The notes beneath the pieces are model-generated. The model was not told the origin of the DNA. It ran no database searches and saw nothing but the letters and a program-made list of their open reading frames with translations. DNA of 64,000 nt from CAZQQN01 sp964595485 (GTDB lineage: Bacteria; Bacteroidota; Bacteroidia; CAILMK01; CAYYUA01), in contig CAZQQN010000009.1 in NCBI GenBank assembly GCA_964595485.1, forward strand, positions 1 to 64,000, written 5' to 3'. Of this stretch, positions 43,025 through 51,765 are shown piece by piece; the stretch's first letter is position 1; each line of letters starts with the position of its first letter. A program made the position numbers and the translations under genes.

Positions 43025-45109
43025 TTACTTAATAACAACGAACTTACTTTGATAACTTTCCCCGGTTTCCAGATCCTCAACTGAAAAAAGGTAGATACCC
43101 CTTGCAATGATTTGGTTAGCACTTGATAAAAGGTCCCAAGCATGCTCACCCCCTGAAAATTCAGTTTTATCCGGTTTGGAAAAACTTTTATACCATTTGA
43201 TATCCTTGCCTTCATAATCCTGGGCATGCTTAAACTCATCAATCTTATCGCCTGCCGGATTGTATATGCGTACAATACACCTCTTTGGTAAATTCGCAAA
43301 AATAATTTTCCGGTCTTCTTCAAAGCTGCTCTGCCCACGCCATTGGGCTGAAGCATAATAGGGATTGGGATAAACAAAGGGCTCATCTTCTTCCATGTTC
43401 TCGGTAGGGCGGGTTCCCGGAAAAACGTGTTTCGCATTGGCTACCTTACTGGATTCAAGGGATCGAAGGTCATTCTCCTCATCCCCTCTATCAAAAGCCG
43501 TTACAGTAACCACATGTTGCCAGCCACTCTGAATATTATCAATCGTATACCGGTAATCATATTGAATCGTATCGTTAGGGAAAGTTTTGGGTTCTTCAAG
43601 CTTAATAGGGTTAAAGCCTGTATTGAAAAAAACTTCATTGCCCTTCTTGTCAAATTCAGCAACGGGATCTAATGCCTCCTGGGCATTGATATCGGATGAT
43701 AAATCATAGCCAAACTGAGATTTGTATATGCGGTAACCTTCAAAATCTTTTTCCTGGGAAATAGGGTCAATCGTTTCTTCAGCATTATCAGACCAGTAAA
43801 TTTCAATTTTACCCTCTTTAGCCTCGTAACGCGTATTGGGAATATCTGGTGGGGTTGGTAGAATATAGCGATCTATTTCGCCATTGTTGTTCAAATCTTC
43901 TTTTTCTTCTAATTGACCGTTAAAATTTCGATCTTCTCCATTGTAGGAACGTTGAGCCCAGGAGGCATTTTGGCGGAGCTTTGCCCTTTGAGCTCCTGTA
44001 TTGGCACTAACAGGGTCACTTGTTTCGGCCATTTTACCACAAACAATGGCAAAAGCGACCGTCACGCTTTCTCCAGGTTTAAGATCACCAAGCGAACCGA
44101 CCGATAACATGTTAGACCGGTTGCTCGGTTGCTCTATCTCAGCTTTTACTTCAGACCATTCAAGGCTGGCATTGTTATTTAAACCCCTGGTCATTTTGCG
44201 GTACCTGGCTTGATCAGAGCCGGGAGAAAAATAAATAGGGTCTGAAGAATTTTGGAACTGCCAGGTTTGGAAATGGGCTTTCATATTATCGGTAATGTCC
44301 GGGTGAAGGAATTCATCACCCCGTTCAGCACCTAAAAACTTCAGCCCGATATAGCTCTTGGTGTAAGCCGTATCACCTGATGCATCAAATTCGTAGGCCA
44401 TTTGAAGGGAATCAATGTAACCATTACCGCCTTTGTTGTAAAATGGGGAACCACCTGGTGGCGTGATATTCACATTCCGCACAACGCCATCCATCCAGTA
44501 ACCGGTGTGTAGGCTATCCAAAACCTGGTCTCCGGTGTTTTTAATCTCAAAATTCAGGATGACAAAGAAATTGGCGAAATTGAAATTCCAGTTGTATGTT
44601 TCATAGTTTACGGTTATCCCTAAAGGATCTTCATGATCAGATATCCTTATTTCTGTGCCAGGAACACGCCTATTGGCATCAGTAAACCGGGCAACAAAAT
44701 CCTCATGAGAAACAGCTTTTGGGCTATAATTCGGGTTATCAACTAAGCTTGACCGTTCCACCAAACCCGAACCCGGTTCGGCTGAAAATTCAAAACCTGA
44801 CTTACCAGTTGAGTAGCCTGAGGGATCATCAACTGCCCCGGTACTAACATCCGATTGCCCTTCAACAATAGCGCCCACCCAAAGTCCGCCATCAAAAAGG
44901 TGCTCAATGCCCGAACCTTTAGGATATTCACAGGAGGGGAAACCCTGAACCTGGTAACTACCACTGAATCCATTACCGATCATACCAAGGTTATTGATAG
45001 TCATAGCAAGGTTAGAGGCAGATGTCACCTTTTCCTCAAAGGAATTTTGCGCATTTGTTGAGCTAAAAAAGCAGGTTAAAAAAGCTGTGATAAGCAGTAA
45101 ACGGTACAA
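43025..45109 (-). CDS. Large exported protein with Ca-binding-like loops and T9SS-type end
   Basis: The 694-residue protein begins at a TTG (45109) with a signal peptide ending in TNAQ (~21). The N-terminal half (~25-360) is a beta-rich region of unknown family. At ~395-415, DRNFNGQLEEKEDLNNNGEI contains two D/N-x-N-G-x-[IL] loops resembling calcium-binding EF-hand or dockerin-type loops. A fibronectin-like segment follows (EIYWSDNAEETIDP), and the C-terminus has VYPNPYYASAQW and GIYLFSVEDLETGE, which fit a T9SS type A sorting domain. It lies between the OB-fold protein and the endonuclease in one operon. Its function is unknown. Confidence 0.75.
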   Translation of the reverse strand: MYRLLLITAFLTCFFSSTNAQNSFEEKVTSASNLAMTINNLGMIGNGFSGSYQVQGFPSCEYPKGSGIEHLFDGGLWVGAIVEGQSDVSTGAVDDPSGYSTGKSGFEFSAEPGSGLVERSSLVDNPNYSPKAVSHEDFVARFTDANRRVPGTEIRISDHEDPLGITVNYETYNWNFNFANFFVILNFEIKNTGDQVLDSLHTGYWMDGVVRNVNITPPGGSPFYNKGGNGYIDSLQMAYEFDASGDTAYTKSYIGLKFLGAERGDEFLHPDITDNMKAHFQTWQFQNSSDPIYFSPGSDQARYRKMTRGLNNNASLEWSEVKAEIEQPSNRSNMLSVGSLGDLKPGESVTVAFAIVCGKMAETSDPVSANTGAQRAKLRQNASWAQRSYNGEDRNFNGQLEEKEDLNNNGEIDRYILPTPPDIPNTRYEAKEGKIEIYWSDNAEETIDPISQEKDFEGYRIYKSQFGYDLSSDINAQEALDPVAEFDKKGNEVFFNTGFNPIKLEEPKTFPNDTIQYDYRYTIDNIQSGWQHVVTVTAFDRGDEENDLRSLESSKVANAKHVFPGTRPTENMEEDEPFVYPNPYYASAQWRGQSSFEEDRKIIFANLPKRCIVRIYNPAGDKIDEFKHAQDYEGKDIKWYKSFSKPDKTEFSGGEHAWDLLSSANQIIARGIYLFSVEDLETGESYQSKFVVIK

Positions 45110-45170
45110 ATGACTTCTATTTTAAAAGGCAAAAATCGTCATAGGATTACCCATTCCAATCCAACCCTTA

Positions 45171-46454
45171 TTATCTTTTTATTAACTTATGCCTCGCCCG
45201 ATCTCCGTTGGGTTTTGTTATAGTTAAGAAATAAATACCAGGTTTTAATCCGTTTGTTTCTACAGTGGTAGCATTGCCTTCTTTTTCCTGATCAAGGATC
45301 CTTTCTCCTGTGACACTTCTTAATTCTAAGTGGTAAGAAGACGTAGTGGTGCCTTCCCAATTAATTTCTAAAGTATTATTGAAGGGATTCGGTTTTACAA
45401 GGCTTTTCAATGATGCAGAAGTCGATTGTTCAAAGGAAGAAGAGGAAGGTTGATCAACTACCAGATTTAAGGTAACAGGCAAGTGATCGGACATCTTTTT
45501 CAGGGCATTGGCTAACGATGCAGAAACCGCTTGGTTGGAAGGGGAGGTAATAGATTGGTTAAATCGGTTACCATCCTGTCCAATGGTTTCATAGGAACCC
45601 TTTTCATAATAGAGGGGTGCTTTATCATTCATAGAAGGCTTATCAAGTAAGATAAAGTCAAAGCGATCATCCATACCGCCTGGTACACCACAATCACCAA
45701 TATCACTATCCCGGGTCGATTGGGTGTGGTAGTCACTAAAGTTGGAATTTTTTCGCCATGAGCCCGGCTTTTCCAACGGATCCCCGAAATTAACAGGGGC
45801 ATTTGACCCGGGGCTTATTAGGTTTTGGTAAGCCGGATCATTGCTGCTACTAATATTGAAGTCACCGGTGGCTATGTGATAACCCCCATAGTCTTTTTCT
45901 GCCAGGTGATCCATCATATTTTGGGTCATGGCATCCCTTGTAGACTTGTCACTTTGATCATCGCCGGCTTTTAGATGCATGGTGCTGGTATTTAAGAAAA
46001 CGGTATCAACAGATCCGTCAGCAAGATCCGGGTTTTTGTAAAAAAGCCGGTAGTGATTGATATCCCTCAATTGGGTGTTGGATACGGTTTGACTTGCCAG
46101 CCCCAGTTTTTCACTGTTGTAGAAAAGCATGTTAACAATATTGCTGATGCCATTCTTATTGGTGAATTCAGCTTTTTTATATGCATCAGAGCTCACGCGG
46201 TTTAGCACCTTATTCTGAATACGCCCCGCGTAGGTTTTATCAGCAGCTAATTCATTTACAGTAAGAATATCCGGCCTATATTGCTTAAAAATTTCCCGGA
46301 AATGCTTATTTTCATTGTCTTTACTACAATTAGGGTCTCCATATTTGAGAATGTTATAGTGCATAACTTTGAGGGTATCCTGCCCCTTGGATGGCAATGA
46401 GGTGAGTAATATCAAGATAAAAACTGTAAAAAATTGGGGTAATTTTTTTTCCAT
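45171..46454 (-). CDS. Secreted endonuclease/exonuclease/phosphatase with T9SS domain
   Basis: The 427-residue protein has a signal peptide (to GQD, ~25) and an EEP (DNase I-like) domain (~27-330) with LKVMHYNILKYGDPN, the metal-binding Glu in TVNELAADKT, HIATGDFNISSSND, RFDFILLD and the catalytic SDHLPV. A T9SS type A domain closes the protein (VKPNPFNNTLEI, GIYFLTITK). EEP-fold proteins cleave DNA or phosphoesters in nucleotides, lipids or inositol phosphates. It is the first gene of the minus-strand operon and faces the porin-pst operon across a 208-base region bearing PhoB-type repeats. Confidence 0.88.
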   Translation of the reverse strand: MEKKLPQFFTVFILILLTSLPSKGQDTLKVMHYNILKYGDPNCSKDNENKHFREIFKQYRPDILTVNELAADKTYAGRIQNKVLNRVSSDAYKKAEFTNKNGISNIVNMLFYNSEKLGLASQTVSNTQLRDINHYRLFYKNPDLADGSVDTVFLNTSTMHLKAGDDQSDKSTRDAMTQNMMDHLAEKDYGGYHIATGDFNISSSNDPAYQNLISPGSNAPVNFGDPLEKPGSWRKNSNFSDYHTQSTRDSDIGDCGVPGGMDDRFDFILLDKPSMNDKAPLYYEKGSYETIGQDGNRFNQSITSPSNQAVSASLANALKKMSDHLPVTLNLVVDQPSSSSFEQSTSASLKSLVKPNPFNNTLEINWEGTTTSSYHLELRSVTGERILDQEKEGNATTVETNGLKPGIYFLTITKPNGDRARHKLIKR

Positions 46455-46478
46455 ATGTTTTGGTTAAGATTAAGGCAG

Positions 46479-46486
46479 CAAATTTA
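46479..46486 (-). promoter_or_regulatory. -7 promoter box of the endonuclease operon
   Basis: On the minus strand TAAATTTG matches TAnnTTTG and lies 24 bases before the ATG at 46454. No good -33 element is in place, which would fit activator-dependent initiation. Confidence 0.45.
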
Positions 46487-46522
46487 CAAAAGGGTATTCC
46501 CATTTTTTTAGTTGCAAGCCAA

Positions 46523-46547
46523 TAAATTATTAACATAATGTTAATAC
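46523..46547. promoter_or_regulatory. Palindromic candidate PhoB box facing both operons
   Basis: ATTAACATAATGTTAAT (46529-46545) is a perfect 17-bp palindrome. On the minus strand it gives TTAACAT (46538-46544) and TTAATAA (46527-46533) four bases apart. On the plus strand it gives TTAACAT (46530-46536) and TTAATAC (46541-46547), also four bases apart. It could therefore act as a two-repeat box in either direction between the endonuclease operon and the porin-pst operon. Confidence 0.5.
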
Positions 46548-46620
46548 GCCCTAAGGCCCAATGATGCTACGATTAACGATTATATGCCTATTTCAAGCCT
46601 TTGAAAACATGCCTGAAAGT

Positions 46621-46642
46621 TTAATATTTGCTTAACATTTTC
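46621..46642 (+). promoter_or_regulatory. Candidate PhoB box of the porin-pst operon
   Basis: TTAATAT (46621-46627), TTGC, TTAACAT (46632-46638), TTTC: two heptamers with the 7+4 spacing of a classical 22-bp PhoB box. It ends 15 bases upstream of TAATTTTG (46658-46665), a -7 box, so it would sit over the -33 region as activated PhoB promoters do. Confidence 0.55.
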
Positions 46643-46657
46643 ACCATTTAAAAAGCC

Positions 46658-46665
46658 TAATTTTG
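46658..46665 (+). promoter_or_regulatory. -7 promoter box of the porin-pst operon
   Basis: TAATTTTG matches TAnnTTTG. Transcription would begin near 46670, which is inside the first codons of the open frame, so the annotated TTG start of the porin at 46663 may be too far upstream. Confidence 0.45.
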
Positions 46666-47931
46666 TCTTGTTTCCTGTTTGAAAACCAACTATTAAGAGA
46701 TTTAACAACCCTTTTAAAAACTTTAGTAGGAGTTCTAATTTTGGTTTGGTTATCATGTATCCAAGCAAAAGGACAAGAAAAAGCCAATGATTTCAGGGTT
46801 TACTGGGACAATGGTTTGGAAATGGCCACCAAAAATGATGAAGTGACCTTATCAATGGGGGGGAGAATTCAGCAAGACTGGGCATATATCAATAGAAACA
46901 GGGAATTAGCCAATAGCTTTGGAGAAGATGACAGGTATGCTACAGGTTTTCGAAGACTGCGTTTATTCCAGGAAGGATCTGTTGGCAAAAACTTTAATTA
47001 CAAGTTGCAATTGGATTTTGCCGGGGGAAGTGCTGCTGTCAAAGATGTTTTTATCCATCTTTCAGAGATCCCGGTTGTTGGTAACGTTCGGGTAGGTCAT
47101 CAAAAAGAGTTTTTTAGTATGGAACAAATTGCCAGCAGTAATGATGTGGTATTCATGGAGCGCTCGCTGGGTGATTTGTTCATACCAACCCGAAATCCCG
47201 GGTTAACTATTTTTGATCATTACCATGGGGGCCGTTTAACATGGGGAGCTGGCATTCACAGGGAAGCTGATGGTTTTGGCATCCCCAAGCAAACGGAACA
47301 GGGCAATTTCCTATTAACAGGACGGATTGCTGGTATACCCTGGCAGCAAGATGATACCCATTTACTAGCAATTGGTTCCGCTATTTCAAGAAGAGACCCG
47401 GATAACAACCTGGTAAATTTTCAAACTAAGCCTGAAAGTAGCTTAGCGGAACCTTATGTTAATAGCGGCACCATTCGCAATGTATCGAAGAACCTGGTCA
47501 GTAATCATAGTTTAACAACCGTTTACGGGCCGTTATCGATTCAGGGTGAGTACATGGCTGCACGCCCTTTCAGTTCAATTAGCAATACCAATATGTTGTT
47601 CAGGGGATATTATGGCCAGGTTAGTTTTTTCCTTACAGGGGATTCCCGGAATTATAACCCGCAAGATGGAAGTTTTGATGGTACCATTCCGGATAATGAT
47701 TTCAATCTTAGCAAAGAACAAGGGACAGGTGCTATAGAAATAGCGCTGCGTTATTCAACCCTGGATTTGGATGACCAATTCAATAATGGTGAAGAAATAA
47801 CCGATATAACGGCTGGCATGAACTGGTATTTGAACCCAAACAGTCGTATTATGCTTAATTACGTTCTGGCTGACCCTAAGGGCCCCCGCAAAAGCGATAT
47901 TTTTCAAACCAGATTTCAAGTAACTTTTTAA
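46663..47931 (+). CDS. Phosphate-selective-type porin (OprO/OprP family)
   Basis: The 422-residue protein has an N-terminal hydrophobic export segment (LVGVLILVWLSCIQAKGQ, ~21-38) and the porin O/P pattern: VTLSMGGRIQQDWAYI, FRRLRLFQEGSVGKNFNYKLQLDFAGG, VRVGHQKEFFSMEQIASSND and a final strand FQTRFQVTF. Family members form outer-membrane channels for phosphate or polyphosphate. There is no ATG near the N-terminus; TTG at 46663 is the first possible start, yet a -7 box overlaps it, so the true start may be a later non-ATG codon. It is followed by pstS after 25 bases and probably leads the pst operon. Confidence 0.85.
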   Translation: MSCFLFENQLLRDLTTLLKTLVGVLILVWLSCIQAKGQEKANDFRVYWDNGLEMATKNDEVTLSMGGRIQQDWAYINRNRELANSFGEDDRYATGFRRLRLFQEGSVGKNFNYKLQLDFAGGSAAVKDVFIHLSEIPVVGNVRVGHQKEFFSMEQIASSNDVVFMERSLGDLFIPTRNPGLTIFDHYHGGRLTWGAGIHREADGFGIPKQTEQGNFLLTGRIAGIPWQQDDTHLLAIGSAISRRDPDNNLVNFQTKPESSLAEPYVNSGTIRNVSKNLVSNHSLTTVYGPLSIQGEYMAARPFSSISNTNMLFRGYYGQVSFFLTGDSRNYNPQDGSFDGTIPDNDFNLSKEQGTGAIEIALRYSTLDLDDQFNNGEEITDITAGMNWYLNPNSRIMLNYVLADPKGPRKSDIFQTRFQVTF

Positions 47932-47956
47932 ATAAAAACCTAAAGTTAAAACTTTT

Positions 47957-49039
47957 ATGAAAAAGGTGATCCCATTACTAATGATTGGTTTCATTACGGC
48001 AAGCTGCGGCGGAAATCAGCAAGACAGCAACAATGATAGCGACAAAAACAATGACGCTACCAAAATTACAGGAGCTGGAGCAACCTTCCCCTATCCCCTT
48101 TACGACAAAATGATGAGAGAATACAGAAAGGAAAGTAATTTAAAAATCAATTATCAGTCTATCGGTTCCGGAGGTGGCGTCCGCCAGATAAAAAATAAAA
48201 CCGTAGATTTTGGTGCTTCTGATGCCTTTTTGGATGAAAAAGAAATGGCTTCAATAGGTGATGAAATTGTTCATGTTCCAACTTGTCTGGGTTCCGTAGT
48301 CATGGCTTATAACTTGAAAGGAGTAGATAATTTAAAGCTAACTTCGGATGTTATAGCAGGTATTGCCATGGGTAAGATCAAGCAGTGGGATAATGAGAAA
48401 ATTCAAGCTTTAAACCCGGATAAAGATCTGCCGGACCAATCGATCGTTTTTGTCTACCGTTCTGATGGTTCCGGTACGACCTTCGTTTTTACAGATTACC
48501 TATACAAAACGAATAAAGCCTGGAAAGAAAAAGTAGGCCGCGGAAAATCTGTTCAGTGGCCGACCGGTATAGGAGGCAAAGGTAATGAAGGGGTATCAGG
48601 ATACGTTCAGCAACAGCAAGGCCGGGTTGGCTATGTTGAATTATCCTATGCCAAAGAAAATGATGCCCTGAAAATTGCCAAGGTTAAAAACCAAGCAGGT
48701 AATTTTATTAAACCTACTGTAGAGACGACTTCCAATGCCGCCAAAATGGACATCCCGGATGATACTCGTATTACGGTTACCAATTCCGAAGCAGAAAACG
48801 CTTATCCCATTGCCAGCTTCACCTGGTTGCTGCTTTACAAAGAACAGTCTTACAATAACCGGAGTAAAGCCAAAGTAAAAAAGATGCTGGATTTAATGTG
48901 GTGGATGATTCACGATGGACAGCATTACGCTGAACCGCTTCACTATGCTCCTTTGGCGGAGCCCGCTGTTAAAAAGGCAGAAGAACAATTGAAATCTATC
49001 ACTTTTGAAGGTGAGCCCATTCTAAATGAACAACGCTAA
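47957..49039 (+). CDS. pstS: Phosphate-binding lipoprotein PstS
   Basis: PstS captures phosphate for the PstCAB importer. The 360-residue protein has a lipoprotein signal (TASC, Cys17) instead of a soluble signal peptide, followed by an Asn/Asp-rich linker. Family motifs are GAGATFPYPLYDKMMREY, YQSIGSGGGVRQIKNKTVDFGASDAFL, and FVYRSDGSGTTFVFTDYL, which carry the Ser/Thr/Arg/Asp residues that bind phosphate. Its position directly upstream of pstC fixes its assignment. It should be anchored to the periplasmic membrane face. Confidence 0.95.
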   Translation: MKKVIPLLMIGFITASCGGNQQDSNNDSDKNNDATKITGAGATFPYPLYDKMMREYRKESNLKINYQSIGSGGGVRQIKNKTVDFGASDAFLDEKEMASIGDEIVHVPTCLGSVVMAYNLKGVDNLKLTSDVIAGIAMGKIKQWDNEKIQALNPDKDLPDQSIVFVYRSDGSGTTFVFTDYLYKTNKAWKEKVGRGKSVQWPTGIGGKGNEGVSGYVQQQQGRVGYVELSYAKENDALKIAKVKNQAGNFIKPTVETTSNAAKMDIPDDTRITVTNSEAENAYPIASFTWLLLYKEQSYNNRSKAKVKKMLDLMWWMIHDGQHYAEPLHYAPLAEPAVKKAEEQLKSITFEGEPILNEQR

Positions 49040-49082
49040 ATCCTCATCAAGTGAAGTTTTTAAATTAAAAATTTTGTAAAGG

Positions 49083-50018
49083 ATGAGCGAACCGGAAAAG
49101 CACAGCAAGCCGGCATATGATAGTGCTCAAAATTCCTCTGCTATAAAATGGTTAAACTTTAATGAAAAGCTTTTCCGGTTTTTACTGAATTTTTTCGCCT
49201 GGTTTGCAGTAGCTTTATTAGTAGGTATATTCATTACCTTAATTGTTCATTCGCTCCCTTCCATTGAAAAAATGGGGCTGGAGTTCCTTTACAGTAGTAA
49301 ATGGAATCCCGTTGTTGATCATTTCGGGGTTGTTCCTTTTTTAGTAGGAACGTTACTCACTTCATTTTTGGCTTTAGTAATTTCATTGCCTTTCTCCTTA
49401 GCCATTGCTATTTTTTTAGGGGAATACTACCGAAAGGGCCTGTTATCGAACATTATGAGAAACCTAATAGAGCTTTTGGCTGCTATTCCATCCGTCATTT
49501 TTGGTTTTTGGGCCTTAGTAATCCTGGTTCCTATTGTAGAACAAATACAAGTGGCCGCGGGGGCTACACCGTATGGCGTTTCCATTCTAACAGCTTCCGT
49601 TATTCTTGCCATAATGATCATTCCGTATTCTGCCAGTATTGCCCGCGAAGTGATCAACATGACACCCAAGGATCTGAAAGAAGCTGCCTATTCACTGGGC
49701 GCTACGCGGTTTGAAGTTATAAAAAATACCATTGTTCCTTACGCCAAATCTGGTATTGTAGCGGGAATCCTTTTATCATTGGGAAGGGCTTTAGGAGAAA
49801 CCATGGCTGTTACCATGGTCATTGGTAATACCAACAAAATTCCGGGAAGTATTTTTGAGCCTGGTAATACGATGGCCAGTGTAATAGCTAATGAGTTTAC
49901 GGAGGCTACCGGGGATATCTACTTGTCAGCCCTTGTGGAAATAGGATTATTACTATTTGTGGTGACCACTATTATCAATATTGTAGGTAAATTTGTCATT
50001 AATAAGTTAAAGTTTTAA
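49083..50018 (+). CDS. pstC: Phosphate ABC transporter permease PstC
   Basis: The 311-residue permease has six membrane helices and the EAA-type loop (EAAYSLGATRFEVIKNTIVPYAKSGI, ~200-225) that contacts the ATPase PstB. FGVVPFLVGTLLTSFLAL and SLGRALGETMAVTMVIGN are typical of PstC. It pairs with PstA in the inner membrane. An AAAGG Shine-Dalgarno site lies just before the ATG. The gene starts 43 bases after pstS and ends 15 bases before pstA. Confidence 0.95.
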   Translation: MSEPEKHSKPAYDSAQNSSAIKWLNFNEKLFRFLLNFFAWFAVALLVGIFITLIVHSLPSIEKMGLEFLYSSKWNPVVDHFGVVPFLVGTLLTSFLALVISLPFSLAIAIFLGEYYRKGLLSNIMRNLIELLAAIPSVIFGFWALVILVPIVEQIQVAAGATPYGVSILTASVILAIMIIPYSASIAREVINMTPKDLKEAAYSLGATRFEVIKNTIVPYAKSGIVAGILLSLGRALGETMAVTMVIGNTNKIPGSIFEPGNTMASVIANEFTEATGDIYLSALVEIGLLLFVVTTIINIVGKFVINKLKF

Positions 50019-50033
50019 AGGGCGGTTAGCAGG

Positions 50034-50876
50034 ATGAACAATGTAAATTTACGCATTTGGAAAGATCGCATTTTTCAGGTAGTTATGGGCTTACTGGCGT
50101 TAATCTCAGCCCTGCCCTTAATTTTCATTATTTATTATGTCACAAGTAAGGGGATTGCTGTTATTGATTGGAGTTTCCTGGTTAATGTCCCTAAATCTGC
50201 CGGAGATGAAGGTGGAGGGATTGCCAATGCGATTGTAGGGACTTTGATGCTGATAGGCATAGCTACCCTTATAGCTTTACCCATTTCGATTTTAATCGGT
50301 ATCTTCCTGGCGGAAGATCGAAAAAATAGATTATCGTATTGGGTTCGCCTTTGTGTTGAAATCCTTCAAGGAACCCCTTCCATCGTTATTGGTATCATTG
50401 CTTATTTGTGGGTAGTAAAGCCAATGGGTAGCTTTTCAGCTTTTTCCGGGGGCTTAGCCTTAGCTATTATGATGATTCCTTTCATAGCGCGTTCTACGGA
50501 AGAAACCCTTCTCTTAATCCCAAAATCTTACCGTGAAGCTTCGCTGGCTTTAGGTGTGCCGTATTACAAAACGATTTTGCGAGTTATTCTGCCTTCAGGG
50601 GCTGGCGGTCTCATAACGGGGATTATGATTAGTTTATCCCGTATTGCCGGTGAAACGGCTCCCTTGTTATTTACAGCTTTCGGTAGCCCCTTTCTGAGCA
50701 CTGACCTTAAAGAACCGGTCAGTGGGCTACCCCTTTTGATTTTCAAATATGCGAAGAGTCCGTACGCTTCATGGCAAGAAATGGCCTGGGGTGCTTCTTT
50801 TATCTTAATCCTGATGATTTTGATCTTAAATTTGTCAGCTAAACTGATCGTTAAACGATGGGAAATACAGTATTAA
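50034..50876 (+). CDS. pstA: Phosphate ABC transporter permease PstA
   Basis: The 280-residue permease has six membrane helices. GGGIANAIVGTLMLIGIATLIALPISILIG and SYREASLALGVPYYKTILRVILPSG (the ATPase-coupling loop) followed by SRIAGETAPLLFTAFG are diagnostic of PstA. It overlaps pstB by 19 bases, so the ATPase is translationally coupled to it. It forms the second half of the channel with PstC. Confidence 0.95.
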   Translation: MNNVNLRIWKDRIFQVVMGLLALISALPLIFIIYYVTSKGIAVIDWSFLVNVPKSAGDEGGGIANAIVGTLMLIGIATLIALPISILIGIFLAEDRKNRLSYWVRLCVEILQGTPSIVIGIIAYLWVVKPMGSFSAFSGGLALAIMMIPFIARSTEETLLLIPKSYREASLALGVPYYKTILRVILPSGAGGLITGIMISLSRIAGETAPLLFTAFGSPFLSTDLKEPVSGLPLLIFKYAKSPYASWQEMAWGASFILILMILILNLSAKLIVKRWEIQY

Positions 50877-51616
50877 CTTCAAAAGATTTTTGTGCTTATT
50901 TCGGGGAAACCCGGGTTTTACACCATATTAACCTCGAGGTACCTGAAAAAACCGTAATGGCGATTATGGGGCCGTCCGGTTGTGGTAAAACAACTTATAT
51001 CCGTTGCATTAATCGCCTCCATGAGCTCACTCCGGGTGCTACTACCAAGGGTTCCATGCACCTTTACTCGGAGAATATATACAAGCTTAATCCCATTATG
51101 CTGCGTAAGAAGATTGGTATGGTCTTTCAAAGACCTAACCCATTTCCGACAATGAATATCTTCGATAATGTTATTTCGGGTTACAAGTTAAACGGAATCA
51201 AAAAATCCAAACGCGAGAAAGAGGAAATTGTAGAAGAATCATTGAAAAAGGCTGCATTATGGAAAGAAGTGAAGGATAAAGTGACCCATAAACCTACGAA
51301 TTTATCAGGGGGACAACAACAACGCCTTTGTCTCGCCAGAGCAATTGCTATGAAACCAGAAATTCTTTTGCTGGATGAGCCCACATCCGACCTTGATCCT
51401 ATTTCCACCTCCGAAATTGAAGATCTCATTTACAGCCTGAAAAGTAATTATACCATTCTTATGGTAACTCACAACATGAACCAAGCCTCCCGGATTAGTG
51501 ATTTAACCACTTTTTTTTACATGGGAAAACTGATAGAAACAGGGGAAACCAAAAAGATTTTCACCAATCCTCAGGAAAAGGAAACCCAAAACTATATCAC
51601 CGGCAGATTTGGTTAA
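50858..51616 (+). CDS. pstB: Phosphate ABC transporter ATP-binding protein PstB
   Basis: The 252-residue ATPase has Walker A GPSGCGKTT (38-46), Q-loop VFQRPNPFPTMNIFDNV, signature LSGGQQQRLCLARAIA, Walker B LLLDEPTSDLDPIST and switch His in VTHNMNQASRISD. The lengths and the phosphate-specific RPNPFP Q-loop match PstB; the usual EPTSALDP reads EPTSDLDP here. It powers phosphate import and with PhoU relays phosphate status to PhoR. It overlaps pstA by 19 bases. Confidence 0.96.
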   Translation: MGNTVLTSKDFCAYFGETRVLHHINLEVPEKTVMAIMGPSGCGKTTYIRCINRLHELTPGATTKGSMHLYSENIYKLNPIMLRKKIGMVFQRPNPFPTMNIFDNVISGYKLNGIKKSKREKEEIVEESLKKAALWKEVKDKVTHKPTNLSGGQQQRLCLARAIAMKPEILLLDEPTSDLDPISTSEIEDLIYSLKSNYTILMVTHNMNQASRISDLTTFFYMGKLIETGETKKIFTNPQEKETQNYITGRFG

Positions 51617-51765
51617 ATAATAACACCAAGCCAGGTTAATTTCATAGCCATAAAAATTACACAAATTTTACCTCTAATCTTTTGGAAAAGCTATAAATAG
51701 GATTTAATTTTATCAATGATTGCCTAATTAAGGTATTTGCGCTATAATATCCGAAAAACAGCCCC

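Noticed and set aside
43015..43437. Minus-strand ORF overlapping the large T9SS-type protein
   Set aside because: It is in another frame of a clear gene and lacks any conserved motif; treated as a shadow.
51617..51765. PhoB-type box upstream of phoU
   Set aside because: The gap contains TTAATTT but no second heptamer at 11-bp spacing; phoU is more likely read from the pst promoter.
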